Below, piece by piece: positions 43,507 through 51,539 of a stretch of 63,641 nucleotides of DNA. Origin of the DNA: Paenibacillus polymyxa (GTDB lineage: Bacteria > Bacillota > Bacilli > Paenibacillales > Paenibacillaceae); assembly GCF_018614975.1 (NCBI RefSeq), contig NZ_JAGGNR010000023.1:1-63641 (forward strand). Direction: 5' to 3'. Each line of letters begins with the position of its first letter. Position 1 is the stretch's first letter. The notes under the pieces are model-generated. The model was not told the origin of the DNA. It saw only the letters and a program-made list of their open reading frames with translations, and made no database searches. The position numbers and the translations under genes were made by a program.

Positions 43507-44049
43507 ATGGCATCAAGAATGAAAGAACGTTACCTGCAAGAAATCGCTCCTGCTTTGATGCAGAAGTTTAACTATACAACGGTAATGCAAGTGCCGAAAA
43601 TCGAGAAAATCGTTATCAACATGGGTGTGGGCGACGCTGTCCAAAACTCTAAAGTGTTGGATTCCGCAGTCAGCGATTTGCAACTGATCGCAGGTCAAAA
43701 ACCTGTAATCACTCGTGCTAAAAAATCTATCGCAGGATTCAAACTGCGTGAGAATATGCCTATCGGTGTGAAAGTAACATTACGCGGTGAGCGTATGTAC
43801 TTCTTCCTAGATAAATTGCTCAACGTAACGCTTCCTCGTGTCCGCGACTTCCGCGGTGTATCGAATAAAGCTTTCGATGGACGTGGTAACTACACACTGG
43901 GTCTGAAAGAGCAACTGATCTTCCCAGAGATCGAGTATGATAAAGTTGATAAAGTCCGCGGTATGGATATTGTCATCGTAACAACGGCGAAAACAGACGA
44001 AGAGTCCCGCGAATTGCTCACGCAAATGGGAATGCCTTTCGTTAAGTAA
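43507..44049 (+). CDS. rplE: 50S ribosomal protein L5
   Basis: L5 binds 5S rRNA and contacts the P-site tRNA. The 180-residue product has VPKIEKIVINMGVGDAV and the RDFRGVS segment. AAAGGAGGG lies upstream. Confidence 0.98.
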   Translation: MASRMKERYLQEIAPALMQKFNYTTVMQVPKIEKIVINMGVGDAVQNSKVLDSAVSDLQLIAGQKPVITRAKKSIAGFKLRENMPIGVKVTLRGERMYFFLDKLLNVTLPRVRDFRGVSNKAFDGRGNYTLGLKEQLIFPEIEYDKVDKVRGMDIVIVTTAKTDEESRELLTQMGMPFVK

Positions 44050-44122
44050 TGTTGGCATAACGTTTCCGGGTGTCTGGAAAGACTCCCTTTTCTCCGAAAT
44101 TATTTAGGAGGTGTCAGGCTAA

Positions 44123-44308
44123 GTGGCAAAAACTTCGATGAAAGTTAAACAACAACGTACACCTAAGTTTAAAGTACGTGCATATACACGCTGTGAGCGT
44201 TGCGGACGTCCACATTCGGTCCTGCAAAAGTTCAAAATTTGCAGAATTTGTTTCCGTGAATTAGCTTATAAAGGTCAGATCCCTGGCGTGAAAAAAGCAA
44301 GCTGGTAA
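44123..44308 (+). CDS. rpsZ: 30S ribosomal protein S14, zinc-binding type Z
   Basis: The short 61-residue S14 has two CxxC pairs (CERC and CRIC), the zinc form; a zinc-free rpsN may exist elsewhere. GTG start after TTAGGAGGTG. Confidence 0.97.
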   Translation: MAKTSMKVKQQRTPKFKVRAYTRCERCGRPHSVLQKFKICRICFRELAYKGQIPGVKKASW

Positions 44309-44340
44309 AAAGTCCTGAACGGGAAGGAGGTTAACTCACA

Positions 44341-44739
44341 ATGACTATGTCTGATCCAATTGCAGATATGCTTACTCGTATTCGTAACGCGAACACTGTT
44401 CGTCACGAAACGGTAGAAATGCCTGCTTCGACAATGAAAAAACAAATCGCCGATATCCTGAAGCGTGAAGGTTTCATCCGTGACGCTGAAGTTATCGATG
44501 ATAACAAACAAGGGATTATCCGTGTTTTCCTGAAATACGGTCAAAATAACGAGCGCGTTATCACTGGTCTGAAAAGAATCAGTAAACCTGGTCTTCGTGT
44601 TTACACGAAAAGCAACGAAGTACCTCGTGTACTTGGTGGCCTGGGAATCGCGATTATCTCGACATCTAAAGGTATCATGACGGACAAAGAAGCTCGTCAA
44701 TCGAAATCCGGCGGAGAAGTCGTTTGCTACGTTTGGTAA
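44341..44739 (+). CDS. rpsH: 30S ribosomal protein S8
   Basis: S8 binds the central domain of 16S rRNA and represses the spc genes in E. coli. The 132-residue product has SDPIADMLTRIRNAN and ends CYVW. A second ATG two codons in is an alternative start. AAGGAGG lies upstream. Confidence 0.98.
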   Translation: MTMSDPIADMLTRIRNANTVRHETVEMPASTMKKQIADILKREGFIRDAEVIDDNKQGIIRVFLKYGQNNERVITGLKRISKPGLRVYTKSNEVPRVLGGLGIAIISTSKGIMTDKEARQSKSGGEVVCYVW

Positions 44740-44769
44740 TATAACGTCACAAGATAGGAGGTGCAACAT

Positions 44770-45312
44770 ATGTCTCGTATTGGTCGCAAACCAATCACAG
44801 TACCAAGTGGTGTAGACATCACCCTGGACAACACCGTTATTACGGTAAAAGGACCTAAAGGAACTTTGACTCGTGAGCTTCATAAAGACATGAAGGTTAC
44901 AGTTGAAAATAACGAAATCACAGTTGTGCGTCCTTCCGATAACAAAACTCACCGTTCTTTGCACGGCACAACGCGTAGCGTTGTAAACAATATGGTGAGC
45001 GGCGTTACTGAAGGATTCGCGAAATCTCTGGAATTGGTTGGGGTCGGATATCGTGCAAGCAAATCCGGAGATAAAATCGTTCTGAACGTTGGCTACTCTC
45101 ACCCGGTTGAAATTACACCGGAAGCGGGAATTGAATTCGAAGTACCTTCGAATACAAAAATCATCGTTCGCGGAATCGACAAAGAGCGTGTAGGTGCTTA
45201 CGCTGCTAAAATCCGTTCCGTACGTGAACCTGAGCCGTACAAAGGTAAAGGTATTAAATATGAAGGCGAGCGTATCATCCGTAAGGAAGGTAAAGCCGGT
45301 AAGAAGAAATAA
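44770..45312 (+). CDS. rplF: 50S ribosomal protein L6
   Basis: L6 supports the factor-binding site. The 180-residue product has the signature EPYKGKGIKYEGE. ATG 44770 (MSRIGRKPI) follows TAGGAGGTG; a GTG three codons upstream is part of that site. Confidence 0.98.
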   Translation: MSRIGRKPITVPSGVDITLDNTVITVKGPKGTLTRELHKDMKVTVENNEITVVRPSDNKTHRSLHGTTRSVVNNMVSGVTEGFAKSLELVGVGYRASKSGDKIVLNVGYSHPVEITPEAGIEFEVPSNTKIIVRGIDKERVGAYAAKIRSVREPEPYKGKGIKYEGERIIRKEGKAGKKK

Positions 45313-45377
45313 GATTTCTCTTACCGCCTTTGCGCGGCTTTCGGCTTGCTTGCTTCGTGTGTTTCTAATATACCCCG

Positions 45378-45397
45378 TGGCTTCTGCTTTGAAGCCA
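45378..45397 (+). other. Hairpin before rplR
   Basis: A 7-bp stem (TGGCTTC/GAAGCCA) with a six-base loop lies in the 117-base gap between rplF and rplR. A weak promoter-like pair (TTGCTT, 17 bp, TATACC at 45369-45374) precedes it. The role is unknown. Confidence 0.35.
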
Positions 45398-45429
45398 GCG
45401 AGGTAACCTGAAAGGAGTGAATCTTTGAG

Positions 45430-45798
45430 ATGATTACGAAACCAGATAAAAATAAGGCTCGTCTGAAAAGACACCTTCGTGTTCGTAAGAAAATCCAAGG
45501 AACGGCAGCACGTCCTCGTTTGAACGTATTCCGTTCTGGTAAACATATGTATGCTCAAATCATCGATGATGTTGCTGGTGTAACAATCGCTTCCGCGTCT
45601 ACCGTAGACAAAGAATTGAGCACTGACATCAAAAATGGTGCATCTGTTGAATCAGCTCGTAAAGTTGGCGAACTCGTTGCTAAACGTGCGAAAGACAAAG
45701 GTGTTTCCAACATCGTATTTGACCGTAGCGGTTATCTGTACCATGGTCGTATCGCAGCATTGGCTGAAGCGGCTCGTGAAGCAGGACTTGAGTTTTAA
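45430..45798 (+). CDS. rplR: 50S ribosomal protein L18
   Basis: L18 carries 5S rRNA with L5. The 122-residue product has RLNVFRSGKHMYAQIIDD and ends GRIAALAEAAREAGLEF. The AAAGGAG ribosome site lies 8-10 bases upstream. Confidence 0.98.
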   Translation: MITKPDKNKARLKRHLRVRKKIQGTAARPRLNVFRSGKHMYAQIIDDVAGVTIASASTVDKELSTDIKNGASVESARKVGELVAKRAKDKGVSNIVFDRSGYLYHGRIAALAEAAREAGLEF

Positions 45799-45825
45799 GA
45801 TATTTTTCAAAAGGAGGTTAACGAC

Positions 45826-46323
45826 TTGCGTGTAGATCCGAATACTTTGGAACTGACTGAAAGAGTTGTAAATATTAATCGCGTAGCTAAAGTAGTAAAA
45901 GGCGGACGCCGTTTCAGCTTTAGCGCACTGGTTGTAGTCGGCGACGGCAACGGCTGGGTTGGAGCTGGTATCGGTAAAGCGGGCGAAGTACCTGATGCAA
46001 TTCGCAAAGGTATTGAAGACGCTAAGAAAAACCTTGTACACGTTCCACTCGTAGGAACATCGATTCCTCACTTGGTAACAGGTAAGTTCGGCGCAGGACG
46101 CGTGCTGTTGAAACCAGCATCTGAAGGTACTGGTGTTATCGCTGGTGGTCCTGTACGTGCGGTTCTCGAACTTGCTGGTGTAGGTGACATTTTGACAAAA
46201 TCTCTGGGTTCTTCGAATTCCATGAACATGGTCAATGCGACTTTGGAAGGTTTGTCCCGTTTGAAGCGTGCTGAAGACGTGGCTAAACTGCGCGGAAAAT
46301 CCGTCGAAGAGCTTCTGGGTTAA
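45826..46323 (+). CDS. rpsE: 30S ribosomal protein S5
   Basis: S5 affects accuracy and forms the spectinomycin site. The 165-residue product has VVKGGRRFSFSALVVVGDG and ends GKSVEELLG. It starts with TTG 45826, eight bases after AAAGGAGG. Confidence 0.97.
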   Translation: MRVDPNTLELTERVVNINRVAKVVKGGRRFSFSALVVVGDGNGWVGAGIGKAGEVPDAIRKGIEDAKKNLVHVPLVGTSIPHLVTGKFGAGRVLLKPASEGTGVIAGGPVRAVLELAGVGDILTKSLGSSNSMNMVNATLEGLSRLKRAEDVAKLRGKSVEELLG

Positions 46324-46336
46324 GGAGGGAATTCTC

Positions 46337-46522
46337 ATGGCTAAATTAGAAATTACCCTCGTCCGCAGCTTGATCGGACGTCCGGAGACGCAAAGAACAA
46401 CTGTGAAAACATTGGGTTTGCGCAAAATCAATAGCAAAGTGGTACAAAACGATAATCCTGCCATCCGTGGTATGATTAACAAAGTAAGCCACTTGGTTGC
46501 TGTTAAAGAAGTAGAAGCTTAA
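46337..46522 (+). CDS. rpmD: 50S ribosomal protein L30
   Basis: L30 is a small 50S surface protein. The 61-residue product starts MAKLEITLVRSLIGRPE. ATG 46337 follows TAAGGAGGG directly after rpsE; a longer in-frame opening overlaps rpsE and is rejected. Confidence 0.97.
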   Translation: MAKLEITLVRSLIGRPETQRTTVKTLGLRKINSKVVQNDNPAIRGMINKVSHLVAVKEVEA

Positions 46523-46565
46523 TATCGGGTTAATCCCACAAATCTTTAAGGAGGTGCAACGAACG

Positions 46566-47006
46566 ATGAAGTTACATGAGCTTTCACCATCTCCTGGATC
46601 CCGCAAAGAACGCAAACGTGTTGGTCGCGGTCCAAGTAGTGGTACAGGTAAAACATCAGGTCGCGGTCACAAAGGACAAAACAGTCGTTCTGGCGGTGGA
46701 GTACGTCCAGGCTTCGAAGGTGGACAAAATCCATTGTATCGTCGCTTGCCAAAACGTGGTTTTGTAAACCCAACTCGCAAAGAATATGCAGTTGTGAATA
46801 CTGAAGACCTGAACAGTTTTGCTGCGGGTACTGAAGTAACTCCAGAATTCTTGATGACGAACGGCGTAGTTAAAAACGCTAAATCCGGAATCAAAATCCT
46901 GGGTAACGGTGATGTCACTGTGAAGCTGACTGTTAAAGCTAACAAGTTTTCTCAATCTGCTATTGAGAAAATTGAAGCTGCCGGCGGTACAACTGAGGTG
47001 ATTTAA
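46566..47006 (+). CDS. rplO: 50S ribosomal protein L15
   Basis: L15 is a late assembly protein with a glycine- and arginine-rich N-terminal arm (residues 10-50) entering rRNA. The 146-residue product from ATG 46566 follows AAGGAGGTG. Its stop overlaps the secY ATG by one base. Confidence 0.97.
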   Translation: MKLHELSPSPGSRKERKRVGRGPSSGTGKTSGRGHKGQNSRSGGGVRPGFEGGQNPLYRRLPKRGFVNPTRKEYAVVNTEDLNSFAAGTEVTPEFLMTNGVVKNAKSGIKILGNGDVTVKLTVKANKFSQSAIEKIEAAGGTTEVI

Positions 47007-48304
47007 TGTTCAAGACCCTAAAGAATATCTGGCGGGTTGAAGATCTGCGCAAAAGGGTATTATTTACCCTTTTTGTACTGATCATTTACCGCATCGGCTC
47101 CTTTGTCCCTGTACCGGGAGTTAACAAAGATGTGTTCGAAGCGACAAATTCTGCGGGTAAAGAAGTTTTCGGACTTCTCAATACGTTCTCGGGTGGAGCG
47201 CTCTTCCAGTTCTCGATATTTGCGCTCGGGATCGTGCCTTACATCACTGCGTCTATCATAGTACAGTTGCTTTCCATGGACGTTATTCCTAAATTAGCGG
47301 AGTGGGCAAAGCAAGGTGAACAAGGTAAGAAGAAATCTGCACAGTTGACCCGTTATTTAACCATCGGGCTGGCATTGATTCAAGCGTTTGGTACGTCGAT
47401 CGGATTTAACCGCTTGTACAATACAGAGATGGTGCCTAACGCTACATTTGCAGATTATATCTTGATCGCGATTGTACTTACGGCCGGTACTTCATTCCTG
47501 ATGTGGCTTGGTGAGCAGATCACCGAGAAGGGCATAGGAAACGGGATTTCGATCTTGATCTTTGCGGGTATCCTATCTACGGTGCCTAACATTATCAAAC
47601 AAACGATCGAATCTGACTTCATTCAACCTGATCAACTGTTTATGAATATTCTTAAAGGTGTTATCATCGCAATTGTTATTGTGTTGATCATCATAGGGGT
47701 CATTTACATTCAGCAGGCGATTCGGAAGATTCCGGTACAGTACGCTAAACGTGTCGTAGGTAACAAAATGTACGGTGGACAGAATACACATATCCCGCTG
47801 AAAATTAATGCAGCAGGTGTTATCCCTGTCATCTTTGCTTCATCGCTGTTGATGTTCCCAACGATCATCGCCAACTTCTGGGCAGATCGCCTCTGGGCAC
47901 AGTGGATCGGACAGAATCTGACTACACACAAACCTCTGGGTATGTTGCTGTATGTCGTGATGATCTTTGGTTTCACATTCTTCTATACTTTCGTACAGAT
48001 GAATCCACAGCAGATGGCTGATAATATGAAAAAGAACGGCGGTTACATCCCAGGCATTCGCCCGGGTAAAGCAACCGAGAAATATCTGACCCGTGTCATG
48101 ACTCGTTTGACAATGGCCGGAGCCATCTTCTTGGCAGTCATTTCCGTTCTGCCTGTATTCTTAGGGGCACTTTCTGGTTTGCCTCAATCTGCGCAAATTG
48201 GAGGAACATCCCTCCTGATCGTTATCGGTGTTGCGCTGGATACGATGAAGCAAATCGAAAGCCAATTGATCAAACGCCACTACAAAGGTTTTATCAATAA
48301 ATAG
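47006..48304 (+). CDS. secY: Preprotein translocase subunit SecY
   Basis: SecY is the membrane channel for secreted proteins. The 432-residue product has the expected ten hydrophobic helices and starts MFKTLKNIWRVEDLRKR. It is translationally coupled to rplO, sharing one base. Confidence 0.98.
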   Translation: MFKTLKNIWRVEDLRKRVLFTLFVLIIYRIGSFVPVPGVNKDVFEATNSAGKEVFGLLNTFSGGALFQFSIFALGIVPYITASIIVQLLSMDVIPKLAEWAKQGEQGKKKSAQLTRYLTIGLALIQAFGTSIGFNRLYNTEMVPNATFADYILIAIVLTAGTSFLMWLGEQITEKGIGNGISILIFAGILSTVPNIIKQTIESDFIQPDQLFMNILKGVIIAIVIVLIIIGVIYIQQAIRKIPVQYAKRVVGNKMYGGQNTHIPLKINAAGVIPVIFASSLLMFPTIIANFWADRLWAQWIGQNLTTHKPLGMLLYVVMIFGFTFFYTFVQMNPQQMADNMKKNGGYIPGIRPGKATEKYLTRVMTRLTMAGAIFLAVISVLPVFLGALSGLPQSAQIGGTSLLIVIGVALDTMKQIESQLIKRHYKGFINK

Positions 48305-48305
48305 G

Positions 48306-48350
48306 CAATAGGTACCGGTCGAGTGAAGATTTACTTGCCGGCACCTATTG
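48306..48350 (+). other. Long secY-adk intercistronic hairpin
   Basis: Nearly all 45 bases pair: CAATAGGT/ACCTATTG, CCGG/CCGG, and CGAGTGA/TTACTTG with two G-T pairs, around an AGAT loop, broken by single mismatches. The tail TGCTGTTTGTT is only mildly T-rich. It may be a partial terminator or an mRNA processing or stability element. Confidence 0.7.
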
Positions 48351-48394
48351 TGCTGTTTGTTGATGTAGGGTAGTCTTGGAGGGAGTGACATAAC

Positions 48395-49039
48395 GTGAAC
48401 ATCCTATTCATGGGCCCTCCGGGGGCAGGAAAAGGAACGCAAGCAGACGTCATCGTGAAAGAGTTCGGTATTCCCCATATTTCAACAGGCGATGCATTTC
48501 GTCTCGCGATCAAACAGGGAACTCCCATTGGCATGAAAGCCAAGGAATATATGGATCAAGGATTGCTTGTACCAGATGATGTAACCATTGGCATCGTTGA
48601 AGAACGTTTGCAGCAGCCTGACTGCAGAGAAGGTTTCCTCTTGGACGGATTTCCAAGAACCCTTTCGCAAGCAGAAGCACTCGATGGCATTCTGGATCGA
48701 TTGAACTCAGGTCTCGATCATGTAATCAACCTGAAAGTGGATCGCAACAAATTGCTCGCTCGTCTGACGGGGCGTCGAATTTGTAAAAACTGTGGTTCCA
48801 CTTATCATGTGGTATTCAATCCGCCTAAGCAGGAAGGTATTTGTGATAAATGCGCTGGTGAGTTGTATCAACGCTCTGATGATAATGAAGAGAGTGTAGG
48901 TACACGACTGGACGAGTATATCAACAAAACAGCACCACTCCTCACGTTCTATGAGACTAAAGGTCTTCTTCGTCAAATGAACGGAGAACAGGATATCGAT
49001 CAAGTTTCTCAAGAAATCGTGTCCTTACTGAGAGGTTAA
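48395..49039 (+). CDS. adk: Adenylate kinase
   Basis: Adk interconverts ATP, AMP and ADP. The 214-residue product has the P-loop GPPGAGKGTQ and a zinc-type lid with four cysteines (CKNC near 130 and CDKC near 150), usual for Gram-positive enzymes. GTG start after GGAGGGAG. Confidence 0.97.
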   Translation: MNILFMGPPGAGKGTQADVIVKEFGIPHISTGDAFRLAIKQGTPIGMKAKEYMDQGLLVPDDVTIGIVEERLQQPDCREGFLLDGFPRTLSQAEALDGILDRLNSGLDHVINLKVDRNKLLARLTGRRICKNCGSTYHVVFNPPKQEGICDKCAGELYQRSDDNEESVGTRLDEYINKTAPLLTFYETKGLLRQMNGEQDIDQVSQEIVSLLRG

Positions 49040-49042
49040 TTG

Positions 49043-49795
49043 ATGATCATTGGTAAGTCCGAAACGGAACTGGGCTTGATGAGGGAAGCAGGGAGAATTG
49101 TTGCGGAAACGCATCGTCTCTTGGCAGAGCATATCGCTCCCGGTATTACGACTGGAGAACTTGACCATATGGCTGATCAATATATCCGCAGTCAAGGAGC
49201 TGTGCCGTCTTTCAAAGGTTATAACGGTTTCCCTGCCAGTGTGTGCGCTTCAGTCAATGAAGAGTTGGTACATGGATTTCCCGGCAAACGCAAGTTGAAC
49301 GAGGGCGATATCGTTACGTTTGACATTGGCGCGCAGTACCAGGGGTATCATGGAGATTCCGCCTGGACTTATCCGGTCGGCCGTATTTCCGAAGAAGCCC
49401 GTCGTCTTCTGGACGTTACCGAGGCTTCGTTATACGCAGGTCTGGCGCTGGTAAAACCGGACGTTCGCTTGTTTACAATATCTCATGCGATTCAGAAATA
49501 TATTGAAGATGAAGGGTTCTCCGTAGTTCGTGAATATGTCGGTCACGGCATAGGCGCAGATCTGCACGAAGAACCACAGATTCCGAACTATGGTCTTCCC
49601 GATCGGGGACCACGGCTTAAAGCGGGCATGGTGCTGGCCATAGAGCCGATGGTTAACGTAGGTAGACGGTATGTGAAAACGTTGGAAGATAACTGGACTG
49701 TCGTCACGGTTGATGGAACGTTATGTGCCCACTTTGAACACACCGTAGCAGTTACACCAGATGGTATGGAAATTTTCACGAAACTGAATGCGTAG
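49043..49795 (+). CDS. map: Methionine aminopeptidase, type I
   Basis: Map removes the initiator methionine after deformylation. The 250-residue pita-bread-fold product keeps the metal ligands in FDIGAQYQGYHGDSA, VGHGIG and EEPQIPNYG, plus the late glutamate near AHFEHT. ATG 49043 starts three bases after adk. Confidence 0.96.
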   Translation: MIIGKSETELGLMREAGRIVAETHRLLAEHIAPGITTGELDHMADQYIRSQGAVPSFKGYNGFPASVCASVNEELVHGFPGKRKLNEGDIVTFDIGAQYQGYHGDSAWTYPVGRISEEARRLLDVTEASLYAGLALVKPDVRLFTISHAIQKYIEDEGFSVVREYVGHGIGADLHEEPQIPNYGLPDRGPRLKAGMVLAIEPMVNVGRRYVKTLEDNWTVVTVDGTLCAHFEHTVAVTPDGMEIFTKLNA

Positions 49796-49805
49796 GTGAT
49801 GAGGC

Positions 49806-50114
49806 ATGAACAGTCAGTCTAATCCGCAGCTCGGTCAACTTGTGAAGATCCGTAAAGGCCGCAATGCGGACCAAGCCGCAGTAATTGTTGCTATAGCGGA
49901 CAGTAAGTTCGTATATATTGCGGATGGAGACAAACGTAAGTTTGATCAACCTAAGAAGAAGAATCTTCTTCATCTTGAACTCCAGCCCATGATTAGCAGC
50001 GAGGTTGTGAACAGTTTAAACGAGAGTGGTCGGGTGACAAATGGAAAGCTCCGTTACGCGGTTCATTCATTTCTGGAATCCACCAACATTCAAGCTGAAG
50101 AGAAAGGAGACTGA
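49806..50114 (+). CDS. KOW domain RNA-binding protein
   Basis: The 102-residue protein begins with a KOW-type beta motif (GQLVKIRKGRNADQAAVIVAI), like the small L14e-like protein found between map and infA in other Bacillales. It probably binds RNA or the ribosome; its exact role is not known. It starts ten bases after map. Confidence 0.85.
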   Translation: MNSQSNPQLGQLVKIRKGRNADQAAVIVAIADSKFVYIADGDKRKFDQPKKKNLLHLELQPMISSEVVNSLNESGRVTNGKLRYAVHSFLESTNIQAEEKGD

Positions 50115-50117
50115 CTA

Positions 50118-50333
50118 ATGGCCAAGGAAGATGTCATTGAAGTGGAAGGTACGGTTCTCGAACCGCTACCGAATGCAACATTCAAGGTTGAGCTTGAGAA
50201 CGGTCATCAAATTCTCGCTCACGTTTCCGGAAAACTACGGATGCACTTTATCCGTATCCTGACTGGAGACAAAGTAGTTGTTCAGTTGTCGCCTTATGAT
50301 TTAACAAAAGGTCGCATAACTTACCGTAAATAG
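50118..50333 (+). CDS. infA: Translation initiation factor IF-1
   Basis: IF-1 occupies the A site during initiation. The 71-residue OB-fold product starts MAKEDVIEVEGTVLE and has GKLRMHFIRILTGDKV. It begins three bases after the KOW gene, with AAAGGAG upstream. Confidence 0.98.
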   Translation: MAKEDVIEVEGTVLEPLPNATFKVELENGHQILAHVSGKLRMHFIRILTGDKVVVQLSPYDLTKGRITYRK

Positions 50334-50373
50334 TAGTAGACAGTTGCAATGAACTGTGAAGCTTATGTAGCGG

Positions 50374-50390
50374 GTTTTGCCCGGCAAAAC
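50374..50390 (+). repeat. Hairpin repeat copy 1, before rpmJ
   Basis: GTTTTGC and GCAAAAC are separated by CCG, forming a 7-bp hairpin. The same stem recurs at 50451. Confidence 0.7.
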
Positions 50391-50450
50391 TTGCGAAAGC
50401 TTCGAAGCCGGTTTTACAATAGTAGAACAAGGTCAATGCTTACGAAGAGG

Positions 50451-50467
50451 GTTTTGCTTAGCAAAAC
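50451..50467 (+). repeat. Hairpin repeat copy 2, before rpmJ
   Basis: The same GTTTTGC/GCAAAAC stem occurs with loop TTA, ending just before the rpmJ ribosome site GAGGAGG. Both copies are flanked by GGG on the left and CTT on the right. Confidence 0.7.
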
Positions 50468-50485
50468 TTTGAGGAGGTAATTCAC

Positions 50486-50599
50486 ATGAAGGTAAGACCT
50501 TCGGTCAAGCCGATTTGCGAAAAATGCAAAGTCATTCGCCGCAAAGGGAATGTTATGGTTATCTGTGAAAATCCGAAACACAAACAAAAACAAGGTTAA
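50486..50599 (+). CDS. rpmJ: 50S ribosomal protein L36, zinc-binding type
   Basis: L36 is the smallest 50S protein. The 37-residue product (MKVRPSVKPICEKCKVIRRK at the start) keeps C11, C14, C27 and H32, the zinc ribbon form. GAGGAGG lies nine bases upstream of the ATG. Confidence 0.97.
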   Translation: MKVRPSVKPICEKCKVIRRKGNVMVICENPKHKQKQG

Positions 50600-50619
50600 A
50601 GAAGGGGGTGTAGCGTAAA

Positions 50620-50988
50620 ATGGCACGTATAGCTGGTGTGGATTTGCCACGTGATAAGCGCGTTGAGATCGCCTTGACTTATATTTTCGGAATCGGTAAA
50701 ACGACTTCCCAGAAAATTCTGAGCACAACAGGCATCAATCCGGACACTCGTGTTCGTGATTTGACGGAAGATGAAGTCAGCAAATTGCGTGAAAGTATCG
50801 ATAAAGAGGTCAAAGTAGAAGGTGACCTGCGTCGAGAAATCTCTTTGAATATTAAACGTTTGACGGAGATCGGTTGTTACCGTGGAGTTCGTCATCGTCG
50901 TGGTCTGCCTGTTCGTGGACAACGTACGAAAACGAATGCTCGTACTCGTAAAGGTCCTCGTCGTACAGTAGCGAACAAGAAGAAATAA
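50620..50988 (+). CDS. rpsM: 30S ribosomal protein S13
   Basis: S13 contacts the P-site tRNA and forms bridge B1. The 122-residue product has IAGVDLPRDKRVEIALTYIFG and a basic tail ending ANKKK. AAGGGGGTG lies upstream. Confidence 0.98.
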   Translation: MARIAGVDLPRDKRVEIALTYIFGIGKTTSQKILSTTGINPDTRVRDLTEDEVSKLRESIDKEVKVEGDLRREISLNIKRLTEIGCYRGVRHRRGLPVRGQRTKTNARTRKGPRRTVANKKK

Positions 50989-51007
50989 TAAGGGGGGATA
51001 AGAGAAA

Positions 51008-51403
51008 ATGGCTAAACCGAAAAAAGTCGTACGTACTAAACGTCGTGACCGTAAGAATATTGAATCTGGCGTGGCGCATATCCGTTCCACTTTCAATAAC
51101 ACTATCGTTACTATTACGGATCCTCACGGAAATGCAATTTCGTGGGCAAGCTCCGGCGGTCTCGGATTCAGAGGTTCCCGTAAATCGACTCCGTTTGCTG
51201 CACAAATGGCTGCTGAGACTGCTGCCAAAGCTGCAATGGAACATGGGATGAAAGCCGTTGAGGTTATGGTTAAAGGACCAGGCGCAGGCCGTGAAGCAGC
51301 GATCCGCTCTTTGCAAGCTGCTGGTCTTGAAGTTAACCTGATCAAAGACGTAACTCCAGTCCCGCATAACGGATGCCGTCCTCCAAAACGTCGTCGTGTC
51401 TAA
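51008..51403 (+). CDS. rpsK: 30S ribosomal protein S11
   Basis: S11 forms part of the platform and the mRNA exit. The 131-residue product has HIRSTFNNTIVTITD and ends NGCRPPKRRRV. GGGGGG lies upstream. Confidence 0.98.
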   Translation: MAKPKKVVRTKRRDRKNIESGVAHIRSTFNNTIVTITDPHGNAISWASSGGLGFRGSRKSTPFAAQMAAETAAKAAMEHGMKAVEVMVKGPGAGREAAIRSLQAAGLEVNLIKDVTPVPHNGCRPPKRRRV

Positions 51404-51539
51404 TGAGATTTGCCCCTGCGTGTGGTATATTTCCGGCACAATCTGCTAATAATGGTTGTTTAGGCATACTACTACATGTTTTCGCAAGAGAAGGTAAATG
51501 TTTCATAGAGGACCGACGTTTTGAAGGAGGGGTATTGCA

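Noticed and set aside
44275..45558. Reverse-strand open frame of 427 codons opposite rpsH-rplF
   Set aside because: It spans several real ribosomal protein genes and their gaps; the peptide is Phe/Tyr-rich with no domain, a typical shadow.
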